From Toxoplasma gondii ME49 (Eukaryota; Apicomplexa; Conoidasida; Eucoccidiorida; Sarcocystidae), in contig NC_031467.1 of the NCBI RefSeq assembly GCF_000006565.2, positions 930,001 through 994,000 of the forward strand: a stretch of 64,000 nucleotides of DNA, in the 5' to 3' direction. Positions 25,901 to 35,152 of the stretch are shown here, piece by piece. The position numbers and the translations under genes were made by a program. The notes below the pieces were generated by a model. That model saw only the letters and a list, made by a program, of their open reading frames with translations, made no database searches and had not been told where the DNA came from. How positions within the stretch are numbered: the stretch's first letter is position 1; each line of letters begins with the position of its first letter.

Positions 25901-28900
25901 GATTTCACTTCCGTTTCTTCGCTGTTATCCCGTAGCTTATCTAGCCCCGTCGCCATCGCTCCACCTGTTCTTCGCGCCGTATGTGCACGTGTGTTCCCTT
26001 ACCGCGTTTGCCTCTCTTCGTCCTGGCGGCGAACCTCGCCACTGGGACCGAGACTTCAGCTTCGAGGACGGGAGGCCGATCCACTTTCGAGATCCGCATG
26101 GTTGAACTCGTGGTATCTGTAAACTCATTCTTGATTTGAGATTGCAGAGCACTTGACTCCGAAAAGGCGTTCCTCCCTCCTGCTCTTGCTCGTTTTTTTG
26201 ACTCCGCCAAGCTGGTTTTTCACGTGCATGGCTCCGATTCCCCTCGCTTTTTTTTCAGGTCCCGTGGATCCGGATGAGGAGGCGCGTCGGATGCGTTTGG
26301 CGTCGTCGATTGTCGCGTTCCACGCGGCGGTGGCTTTGAGCAACAAGAAGTTGCAACGCGCGGGGAAGAAGAGCAACTGGATGACGCCTCGAGATTTTCT
26401 GGACTTTCTCCACCACTTCGTCAACCTGGTCGGCGAGAAGGCGGACGCGACCGGCGAGCAGCAGCGCCACCTGCAGGCGGGGCTTCAGACGCTCCGCGTG
26501 GCTGAGGAACAAGTGGCTGAAATGCGGAGTGCGTTGACGGAGAAGGAGAGCGTGTTGACGGAGAAGAACGAGGAGGCTGAGAAGAAGATGGGTCAGATGG
26601 TGGAGCAGCAGGCGGAGGCCGAGGAGAAGAAGCGCGGGGCCGAGCAGCTCACTCGGAAGTTGGACGAGCAGACGGGGGTGATTGAGGAGCGACGACAAGC
26701 GGTCCAGAAGCAGCTGGCCGAGGTCGAGCCTCTGCTTAGGGAAGCCGCAGAAGCCGTCACGAACATCCCGAAGAAGAGTCTAGATGAGCTGAAGTCGATG
26801 GCGAATCCGCCTGCGATGGCCAAGATCGCTGTCGAAGCCGTTGCCGTCTTGATCACGGACGCGGGGGAGAAGCCACTGACCTGGGAAGACGCGCGTAAGG
26901 TCCTGAAGAACCAAGACTTCATCACCAAGGTCGTGAACTTTGACTGCTCGTGCGTGTCGGTGGCGACGCGGCGGTGCGTCCAGACGCGCTTCATCGGCGG
27001 CGGGGACTGGGATTTGGAGAAGATCAATCGCGCCAGCAAGGCAGCGGGGCCTCTGGCGAAGTGGGTGGAAAGCAGCGTGGCGTTTGTGGCGATTTCCGAG
27101 CAAGTCGATCCCCTCCAGAAGGAAATCGATGTGTTGGAAGTCGAGGCACTGAAGAACAAGGAGGAGCTGCTGCAGCAGCAGGAGTTGATTGGCCAGCTCG
27201 AGAGGAAGCTTCAGCAGTACAAGAAGGACTACGCACAGCTGATCAGCGAAGTCCAGTTGATCCAGCGCGAAATGGAAGACGTCCAGAAGAAATGTCAGCG
27301 GTCGATGCGGCTGCTGCAGAATCTCGGTTCCGAGAAGGGTCGGTGGCTCGAGCAGTCCGACGCGCTGCGACGCGCCGGCGTCACCTTTATCGGGGATTCG
27401 CTACTCGCCGCCGCCTTCTGCGCCTACCTCGGCTTCTTCGAGTACGCACACCGCCAGCGGCTGCTCGACGAGTGGCAGGATATCTTGAAGATAGAGTGCA
27501 TCCGCTTCTGTCCAGATTTGTCTTACGTGGACTTCCTCTCGCTGCCTTCGGAGCGCCTACACTGGGTGGCCTCGGGACTCCCGCCTGATGACTTGTCGAT
27601 TCAGAACGCGATCATTCTCAAGCGGTTCTTGCGCTACCCCCTGGTAATCGACCCCGCGGGCCAGGCGACGAACTTTCTGACTCAGTTGATGGCCGCGAAG
27701 AAATTGACTAAAACATCCTTCACGGACCAAAACTTCTTGAAGGCGCTCGAAGCGGCGCTACGCTTCGGCACCACGCTTCTCGTTCAAGACGTGGAGAAAG
27801 TCGATCCGATTCTGAACTCGGTCTTGAATCGCGAGACCCACAAACTGGGGGGCAGGGAGCTCATCACCGTCGGAGACGCAGAAATCGACCTATCTCCCGC
27901 ATTCATGCTCTTCCTCGCCACCCGCGACCCCACGGCGCAGTTCACACCCGACCTCTGCAGCCGCGTAACTATCGTCAACTTCACTCTGACGCCTTCGTCG
28001 CTTGTCAACCAGTGCCTGAACTTGATCCTCAAGAGCGAACGGCCCGATGTGGACAAGCGCCGCACAGACATGCTGAAACTCCAGGGAGAATTCAAGGTGA
28101 AGATCCGCGAGCTCGAAGACGGCCTCCTCCAGGCGCTTTCGAATGTGAAGGGAAACATCCTCGACGACGACGCCGTCCTCGCGACCATGGAAAACCTCAA
28201 GCAACAAGCTGCAGAAGTCGAGCGAGAAGCAGCGCGGACAGAAGATGTCATGGCTGAAGTCGAAAAAACCAGCAACATGTACCTCGTTTGGGCTCTCGCC
28301 GCGGGACGCATCTACTTCATGCTCCTCAACCTCTCATGCATCTCCTTTTTCTACCAATACGACCTACGATTCTTCCTCAGTGAGAAAGGAACATCATCTC
28401 CACACCTACAGAACTTGTGTAGAAACGTGGTGTCGATCTATATCCATATACATACATATATATACATATATATATATATATGTACATGTATAGATGTAGA
28501 TACTTGCGTGTTTTTTAATTTGTAGGAGTCGACCACAATGTGCAAAAGTCAAAGATGGGTGCACGGTAGTAGTATACGGAAGAACAGACAGAGAACCTTG
28601 TTTCCATGTCTGCGTGTAGCTTCTGATTCGCACAGGTACCCCGACACCTATACGATGAGGAAGATATGTTCGCCTACGTCTAGATGTATACATATATATA
28701 TATATATGTATATGTATACAAAAGTATATACGTATTTTTGTATCTAGGGTGTGGCATTTTGTGTGTGTGATTCTTGCAGACATTCTGGGTGACACCCTGC
28801 GCCACCCAGATTTGGAGAAGGTGGGCTCGAGCGACTACGCGGCGAGACTGGATTTCTTGATGGAGCGGCTTTTTAGCACGGCGTATCAGCGCCTGGCTCC

Positions 28901-31900
28901 AGGTCTGCGGTATCGTGACCGTTTGGTGGTGGGCCTCGAGATGGCTCACATTCGTGCAGAAATTGAGTTGAAGTCGTCGATTTGGAGCGCGGAGATGCAG
29001 CTGCTCCTGGCAGGCACGATTCTGAAGGGTGGGAAGGAAGCTGGGGACGAGGACGACGTTTCCGGAGAGAAGAGCCGAGGCGACGAAGACCGGCGCGAGT
29101 GGAAGGAAGACGTGGACGGGGCAATCAACGCGGAGCAGATGAAGGCGCTTCAAAAGCTGTCTCTGTTGCCGTTTTTCGTTGACCTTGAGACGCAAATGCG
29201 GGAGAACCGCGAGGACTTCAGGGCGATGGTTATGAGCCAGGAACCGGAGAAACTCATCCCAGCCGTCGTCTTTGCTGCGGAGAAGCCGCAGACAGACGAA
29301 GACGTCTTCGGCGTCGGCGGCAAGATGACAAAGGCCAAGTGGCTTCGGCACCTCCGGGAGATTCTCTTGCTGCGCGCGCTGCGTCCCGACCGCGTGACCC
29401 TCCTCCTCGCGGCGCTTGTCGAAGCTGTGCTCGGCGAGCATTTCTTGACAGTCCCCGAACTGACTCAGACGGCCTTCTACGACTTAATTCAGCACCAGGC
29501 AGGTGCCGCGGTCCCCGTCGCCCTCGTCTCTTCCCCGGGATTCGATCCGAGCTCGAAGGTGACGGCGCTCGCGGCTGCGTACAAGCAACACCTCACGTCG
29601 ATTGCCATGGGGAGCAAGGAGGGCTTCTTGCTGGCCGAGAAGGCGATAGGTCAGGCGTCGCGTCAGGGCAACTGGGTCCTCTTTAAAAACGTCCACTTGT
29701 CCACCAAGTGGCTCCAAGGCCTCGAGAAGCAGCTCTACCGCATGCAGGGCGTCCACCCGAACTTCCGGATCTTCTTGACGATGGAGGCGACTCCGGCGCT
29801 GCCTCTGAACCTCATGCGAGTCTCTTACACGTTCGTCTTCGAGCCTCCGTCTGGAGTCAAGGCTTCGCTGCTGCGGTCCTACGCGACGATGAATGCCGAA
29901 AGCTCCGCGTCGCATGCCGCCAAGAAGGGCGCCACTGCAGACCCGGGGGGCGCCATGGTGGGGAAGCCGCCTCTCGTGGCGCGAGGCCGCCTCCAGTTCC
30001 TCCTGGCCTTCCTGCATGCGGTCGTTTTGGAGAGACGCAGATACGCCCCTGTCGGCTGGTGTAAACAGTACGAATTTTCCGATGCGGACCAAGTTTGTGC
30101 GCTTAAAATCATCAACTCCTGGGTCGACAACGTCGCCGCTGTCGGGAAAGGCGGCACTGCAGAAGACAGAGTGATGGCTGAGTACATCGCTCCGGAGAGA
30201 CTCCCCTGGGACGCCATTCGAACTCTACTCAAACAAGTCTGCTACGGAGGCAGACTCGACAACCCTGTCGACCAGAAGTGAGATTTCGCAAAACACACGA
30301 CGGAAGAGACCAACACAGAAGGAAAGAAGGAGGCGGGAGAAGAGAAAGGCAAGGAATGGAAGAGAGGGAGACGTTCAGGTCGACGGGAGGATGCCGGCGC
30401 TTCGAGGAAAGCGGACGAGAGAGGAGTGACAAGAGGGGGAATTCTCCAGTGTGTATCACGCAGTTTACCTGCCTCACGAAAAGGCTTCTCTCTGTGACGT
30501 GCAAGGGTAAGAGGCAAATGGTGAAGGTAATCTGATACGCTTTAGAACACCGGGTTTAGGTACAAAACATGCCTCCCCGCGGAAGTCTCGCGCGGCCGAT
30601 AAATCCTATGCGTCCTCCAACGCAGCCTCGACAGTAGCTCTCACTGACTGGTTGCTCCTCTCTGTTTCCTGCAGAATCCTGAGTTCGCTCGTGGACTACT
30701 TGTTCCAGCCGGCGGCGTTTGAGGCGTCGTTCCCGCTTAACATCATGGCGGAGAACGAAGAGACGGGGGCGGACTCGCTGTCTCTGCCGCAGCTCCTGAC
30801 CGCTCCCGACCTCTTCAAGCAGGCGTCTGCGTACGAGGCCTGGGCGGAGCAGCTCTGGAGCGTGGACAGCCCCACATGGCTCGGTTTTTCGGCGCAGGCA
30901 GAGCGGCTCCTCGCCTCGCGACAGTCGCTCGCAGCCGTCGGGTCTTGGGCGGCGGTGCTTCTGCGGGGCAACGAAGAGGCTCACGACTTCCAGGCTATCT
31001 CCGTGCAGGGCAGCGTCACTTCTGGCGCTCGTCAGGCGGCGCGCGGGCGAGGCGCAGAAGAGGCTCGAAGCCTCTCGGCGCAGCTGACCTCGCAGATGTC
31101 CTCGGAGATGGAGGGCGCTGCCGGCAGCTCTTGGCTCTCAGATCTCGTGCCTGGCGTCCAGGCAATGATCGGCTTGCTCCCTCAAGTCGTTCCAGACGTC
31201 CGCCGCACCGAGGAGACTGTCAAGGACCCCATGTTCCGATGCTTCGAAAGAGAAATCACGGTAGCCAGAAGGTGAGGGTCGTCGTAGGACCTCACGGGGG
31301 GGCAGGGGGACGAGGGCAGTGAATGACAAGAAGGAACCTCTGGGGAAAGCTTCAAGCAAGGGATTGTATCAGCGTGTTCATGCCTGCTGTTGGTGTTGAA
31401 CAAGACTGAGAACCGGTTTTGGATGCAGGTACTTGTCACACTGGAGCGAGAGGTGATCTATTTCGCGAAAAGGAGAAACTTGCAGAAAGATGGTTCTTAG
31501 GGACAGGGGACAAGGATGCGTTTGCAAGCTTGAGAAACGATACCGAGGACCCACAGGGAATCTGTGATCGCAGAAAATCACTGGGGACTGGTGCAAGGCG
31601 TCAGTTTGTGTCCGGCTTCAATTCCATCTCGTTGTGCCGTGAAAAGCTCGTCCGTTTTTGTATCTCTCGCATTCTAGCCTGCAAGATCGCGTTTGTGCAC
31701 ATGTTATGCATCGTTTTTTCTCTGGAGCGTCCGCGTCTGTGCCTTGTGTCTTGCTTCCAGACTGTTGGCGACGATCCAGGACGCCCTAGCGCAGTTGCTT
31801 CTCGTCTGTAAAGGAGAGGCGAAGCTGACGAATGCGCTGCGCGACTTGGCACAGCGCATCAGTTCGTCAGAGGTGCCGCCAGAATGGAAGGGCGTGTTCA

Positions 31901-33583
31901 CCTCGGCTCCGGAGTTGACTTTGGCAGAGTGGATCGAAGATTTTTCGCGGCGGTTGAAGCACTTGATGCTGGTCGCGCAAAGTTTCGGACCAAGCACGAT
32001 CGAAGAGACTTCACAAAAGATCAGGCCGGAGGAATTGAGTGCAGCACTCACGCGTCAGTCCGACGGCGGCGAACTGTCCCAGCGTCGAGTCTGGCTCGGA
32101 GGCCTCTTGTATCCTTCTGCGTACTTGACAGCCTCGCGACAAGCGGTGGCGCAGGCAAAGGGCTGGTCTCTCGACGACTTAGCAATGGAAGTCCAGATTG
32201 GCGTCAGCGACCCGCCAGACGACCAGTCCTTCGTCATCACTGGAGTCACGGTCGAAGGAGCTGCCTGGAACACTCAAGGACAGGTAAAAAGGGATTCACC
32301 GTGTCCATCGGTATGGGGAACGTGAGGCTCGTTTTTTGTAGACATGAGACGCGCAGTTTCCTGCTAAGAGTTCCTTTTTCTGGAAATACACCGTCTTTCT
32401 CGCCGTAAGGTCGCAAAGCACCGAAAGCCAGGCCGTGCTAGAGAGGAGAGAACGGGACCAGAGACCGAACCTGCGAGAGAAAAGTGGAGAGACCTGGACA
32501 AGAATAGATGTGTGAGGTGAACGCGCACGCCTCCTCTATAAGGTGGTGTAGATGTGGTTGATGGGTTTCCAGGGTAACGCGTTTCTTTTGTCAAATGGAA
32601 ACTACACCTCTTTTTCAGAATGCCGAGAGTTCGCGTTTCGAGGGGATGGCTGACTGGGTTTGTAAAATCCACAAAAACCTGCAGGGAGGGTAAAGTGACG
32701 GTCTGCAAGTTTCTTGCATAAGTAGAGTGTGTGTCAGGGTTTGAATGATCTACGCAGACGGCATGTAGAAACCAAATGGATGCTCACACAGACGGCTCTC
32801 TCTGTCTCCATCTCTTCCAGTGTCCATCACCCCTCTGGCAAATACATACATGCATATACATATACATATATATATATATATGTATATATGCGTGTGTTTG
32901 TGTGTGCGTATGTATATGTAGGTGTATAAATGGACTGAATGCGTACAGAGCGTTGCGAGCGAGTTGAACATGGGCTATGTCTTTCGTTTCTGCTTTTTCT
33001 GTTCAGTGCTTGTCTTTGACAGAGAGCCTGAAGGCGTCTTTGCCGCCCGTAGCGATCCGGTGGTGGCACAAAGACGAAGGTCCTAAGATGACTTTTTCAA
33101 ACCAGACACCCCTGGATGTCCCTCTCTTCCTCAATCACTCCAGAGCGTAAGAACGGCTTGCACGATTTATGAGACTCTCCACTCAAGGCTTTCCCTTTCG
33201 AGTATTTCAGGGTTAGTGTCAATACCCATTTGCCTGAGTCCACAGACACACATGTGTTGTCACATCCGTTGAAGAAAAAGTGCCTGTCTGTACAAGCGAG
33301 GGATCTCCTGGTCTCAAGCTCATTCGTAGAAATGAAAATATTTCCTTTGTATTCCGGTTCAGACGAAGATACGTAGATGTGGCTGTGAGAGAGAAAGCAG
33401 TGAGGTGCTGTTTGTCATCGCAAAGTGTTTGCACCGGAGTGAAAACAAGACAAATGATCTTGTTCTTCTGTGCGTTAATGCAGAGAACTGGTGGCCTTCT
33501 GCAAGCTTCCGTTCCCCCAGGATGTCCTCTCCGACGTCTGGGTGCAGCGCGGTACCTCTCTCTTCCTGTGGAGCGACTTGTAA
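3739..33583 (+). CDS. cytoplasmic dynein 1 heavy chain (28 exons)
   Basis: ATP-driven motor subunit of cytoplasmic dynein 1, which carries cargo toward microtubule minus ends. Exons read from frame, splice consensus and phase: 3739-4682, 5451-5906, 6577-6966, 7316-7838, 8385-8816, 9222-9431, 10359-10644, 11096-11304, 12195-13364, 13669-14043, 14816-15078, 15789-16262, 16646-16803, 17228-17332, 17836-18047, 18908-19771, 20228-20953, 21468-21698, 22441-22647, 23064-23438, 23833-24293, 24840-25714, 26259-28379, 28780-30277, 30675-31271, 31761-32283, 33007-33146, 33484-33583. They sum to 14,925 nt, an exact multiple of three (about 4,974 residues; animal orthologues are about 4,650). Cytoplasmic class 1 rather than axonemal is shown by [12 protein letters not shown] and CFDEFNR in AAA1, by the AAA3 and AAA4 signatures, and by MTBD motif KSMANPPA. 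The start ATG sits in a good context (caagATGG). The exon 19 end could be 3 nt earlier. Confidence 0.97.
7839..8384 (+). other. dynein intron 4 with GC-AG splice sites
   Basis: Exon 4 must end at AAG GAG (7838) to join GTG CGG in exon 5 at 8385, because the family reads KEV at this place and both ends are phase 0. The donor is therefore gcaagt, not gt. GCAAGT after AG is the classical GC-type donor consensus. The intron also holds a 25-bp tandem repeat at 7882-7931. Confidence 0.85.
7882..7931 (+). repeat. 25-bp tandem repeat in dynein intron 4
   Basis: Two near-identical head-to-tail copies beginning gggtgatgccgagaaaaggc, period 25, in purine-rich intron sequence shortly after the GC donor. 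No coding frame uses them. Confidence 0.8.
9550..9610. repeat. AT microsatellite in dynein intron 6
   Basis: Runs of (AT)n and TTTAT mixed with TATACA blocks. The rest of intron 6, to about 10335, stays rich in short ATGTAT, CATGCATG and TGTGTA words without coding potential. Confidence 0.9.
10645..11095 (+). other. dynein intron 7, purine tract then pyrimidine tract
   Basis: The first third (10645-10785) is almost all A and G on the + strand, and 10870-10990 is almost all C and T. The two halves could pair within the pre-mRNA. The open frames across this interval on either strand are products of the composition bias. Confidence 0.75.
11401..11520. repeat. TATACA-type microsatellite in dynein intron 8
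   Basis: Repeated acatat and tatata words from 11405 to about 11445, with looser copies to 11520. The remaining intron (11305-12194) turns CT-rich toward the acceptor at 12194 and has no coding content I can support. Confidence 0.85.
14044..14815 (+). other. dynein intron 10, long homopurine-like block then CT block
   Basis: From about 14094 to 14340 the + strand is nearly pure A and G (gaaaggagagagaagaag-like), about 240 nt. From about 14690 to 14815 it is CT-rich up to the acceptor. This repeats the design of intron 7. Such a tract can form triplex DNA, and the two halves are roughly complementary in RNA. The frames seen here (for example at 14066-14335) are low-complexity artefacts. Confidence 0.8.
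15131..15360. repeat. two AT/TATACA microsatellites in dynein intron 11
   Basis: (AT)n at 15131-15180 and a second at about 15313-15358, separated by unique sequence. The intron then turns pyrimidine-rich to its acceptor at 15788. Confidence 0.9.
17526..17640. repeat. AT/GT-rich microsatellite in dynein intron 14
   Basis: A short (AT)n followed by (GT)n and then looser tacatata words, between the exons that make the AAA1 P-loop. Confidence 0.8.
18375..18845. repeat. paired long AT microsatellites in dynein intron 15
   Basis: Two long blocks, about 18375-18485 and 18730-18845, both of (AT)n with GTAT and TTTAT interruptions, flank a unique segment of about 245 bp. They are the longest simple repeats in the window and are likely to vary between isolates. 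Confidence 0.9.
19061..20953 (+). other. dynein AAA2
   Basis: The P-loop GPVGTGKS lies at 19574-19597 in exon 16, followed by [14 protein letters not shown]. The Walker B region [11 protein letters not shown] is at about 20279-20311 in exon 17, followed by [19 protein letters not shown] and [10 protein letters not shown]. In dynein 1 AAA2 binds ATP but does not hydrolyse it, so it is structural; the D-x-D pattern in place of D-E at Walker B agrees with that. A Ser/Glu-rich insertion sits near 20575-20690. Confidence 0.93.
19908..19980. repeat. TATACA microsatellite in dynein intron 16
   Basis: Blocks of catatatata spaced by tac, immediately downstream of the AAA2 P-loop exon. No coding content. 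Confidence 0.85.
21468..24293 (+). other. dynein AAA3, regulatory ATPase site (exons 18-21)
   Basis: The P-loop GPPGSGKT is at 22540-22563 (exon 19). Walker [10 protein letters not shown] is at about 23151-23177 (exon 20), with IQFVGACNPPT-type sensor sequence (read here as [15 protein letters not shown]) near 23317-23360. Exon 21 opens with [11 protein letters not shown] and holds [17 protein letters not shown]3 nucleotide state gates motility in dynein 1, and its motifs are intact here. The exon 19 to 20 join gives [15 protein letters not shown]. Confidence 0.93.
24840..25714 (+). other. dynein AAA4 (exon 22)
   Basis: A single exon holds the module. It includes a P-loop GASGAGKT at 25078-25101, [19 protein letters not shown] just after it, Walker [10 protein letters not shown] at 25237-25263, [18 protein letters not shown], and an arginine-finger region [22 protein letters not shown]4 is an accessory nucleotide-binding site. 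Its C-terminal edge, acidic and Gly/Pro-rich, is where the intron before the stalk falls (phase 1). Confidence 0.94.
26259..27400 (+). other. dynein stalk and microtubule-binding domain
   Basis: Exon 23 first encodes the antiparallel coiled-coil stalk. CC1 runs roughly 26425-26735 ([16 protein letters not shown], then heptads rich in E, K, Q and R). The globular microtubule-binding tip covers about 26735-27070, with the conserved helix motif [20 protein letters not shown], then [20 protein letters not shown] and the [14 protein letters not shown] strut. CC2 runs about 27090-27380. The tip has no large insertion such as axonemal chains can carry, which agrees with a cytoplasmic assignment. Confidence 0.92.
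27401..30277 (+). other. dynein AAA5 and AAA6 (exons 23-24)
   Basis: AAA5 holds [35 protein letters not shown] and [20 protein letters not shown]. It is followed by the strut-like [19 protein letters not shown]. After the exon 23/24 intron, AAA6 holds [48 protein letters not shown] and [17 protein letters not shown]. Neither ring subunit has a working P-loop, as is normal in dynein. An acidic insertion lies near 29030-29120. Confidence 0.9.
28438..28745. repeat. two AT microsatellites in dynein intron 23
   Basis: Simple repeats at about 28438-28490 and 28682-28712 flank a unique stretch in the intron between the AAA5 exon and the AAA6 exon. Confidence 0.85.
30675..33583 (+). other. dynein C-terminal domain (exons 25-28)
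   Basis: The C-terminal cap sits on the ring and tunes processivity. Diagnostic words are FRCFEREI (exon 25), [20 protein letters not shown] and [15 protein letters not shown] (exon 26), and [10 protein letters not shown] (exon 27). The last exon, 33484-33583, adds 32 residues and ends at TAA 33581-33583. Exon 27 begins at 33007 after ttctgttcag; a second acceptor 20 nt downstream (tttgacag) would break the frame. Confidence 0.9.
32850..32930. repeat. TATACA microsatellite in dynein intron 26
   Basis: Copies of catata and tatata at 32850-32890, then a looser TGTGTG-like part, before the exon 27 acceptor at 33006. Confidence 0.85.
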
Positions 33584-35152
33584 CGCTTCGTCTTTTCCTG
33601 TTTGTTGAATAACAGAAGGAAACATGTGTCGGATAAAATGTATATATACATGTATACATATATATATACATACATGTATGAATGTGTCGTATGCGTGTGC
33701 ATTTAGGGAAAATACGGCGTTGGTAATGGTATGGTGATGGTCAAGTAGCTGTGTTTACATGTGTTTAACAATTGCTAAATAAAGCAGTTGGAGTGCGACT
33801 CGAGAGAGACTGAGCTACGCTTCATGAAATTGTTTCCTGCCACATATTTCTCCCTTTGCGGAGGATGCTGCGAGAGGAGCGACGTGCACACGTTTAGGAA
33901 CAAGACGCTGTTTTTTGGCGCATTGCTGACGAGTTCTAAGCACAAGAAATACAGTACACCAAGCCTCGTTACTGCTGTGGTCGCTAAACGGCTTCTTTTG
34001 TTCGCGAGACCATGCTTACTGTCCCCATTTACTCAGAGAAGGCAGAAACCATGTGGATAGCTTCAGAAACAGATGTCTAAGTAGTTTTACGCAGAGAGAC
34101 GTCACGTAGCCAGGCCTGCCGACCTACAGACAGTGCTTTCATTATTTCATTCCTTAGATGCACATCGGCTCACCAACCTGTATCACTTGACTGTATGCTT
34201 GCCTCAAAGAGCTCAGCGAGGGCTGGTTCTCCAGGCATCTGATTCCATGCATCTACATTGCGGCTGGCCGATGGGGATTCCATGCCGACTGTTCGTCAGC
34301 GTTGATCTTTGTTGAAGCTTCAATAGAGAACAGTAGCGGTAATAGCGCGGATCTCTAGTTATGTCTCAAGTCCCTCACAAAGATCATCCGATGTCTGTTC
34401 AAAGACTTAAAACTACTCCTCACGCCGCACTTCCCGCGGCGTCCTTTATTCACGGACAAAGTGGCACTACCGAGCTGATGTAAGGCAAGACAGCCCACGC
34501 AAAAAAAATTCAGAAAGGCAACACGCAAGAGCTTTTGATTGTCAGCCTTTCGGGAAGGGTTGACGGGTTCCACGCTCGCTTACGAAAACATTAGTACAGC
34601 CTTGGGAGCTGGTCGGTCTCTTGACAATTGAGGGAAACTGAGTCTGATTCGTTTCTTCAGGTTGGCACAGCGGACAGACTCACAAACTGTGGACATCCCT
34701 CTTGCCCTGAAATAAAATATAAACCCTGTGTTTCAGAACTGTGTGTAGTCGTTCTCAGGAAGTGAGGTAGGAAAGGCAGGGGACTGAAAAACCGATTGTG
34801 TTGCCACTTCCTTCACAGTTCGAAGCGATTTGCAGCTCCCACATGCAACACAATGTTCGCCCAGAACCAGAAAAAAACATCGCCCTTGCAGTTTACTGGT
34901 TGACAGGGAAAACTGTATATATCGAACTACCACCAATCTAGAGACTAGCCGCCAGCACTGCTCATGGTTAAGTCTGCGTGGTACCTTCTGACCACCGTAT
35001 AACCCAGCACTTGTCCACTTTGTGCTTCAATCGCACTACACAACGGACGCGAGGTCACATAAAAGAGGTTGCATGTTGCTACGCTGGCTATCGATCACAC
35101 GAAAAACAACTCGATTGAAAAGAACGCCACGAAACTGTCCTCATTCTATCGG
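33584..35152. other. convergent intergenic region (dynein and rhoptry gene 3' ends)
   Basis: This holds the 3' UTRs of both convergent genes. A TATACA microsatellite lies at about 33638-33685, just after the dynein stop. I find no reading frame with family-like motifs and no RNA gene. Confidence 0.6.
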
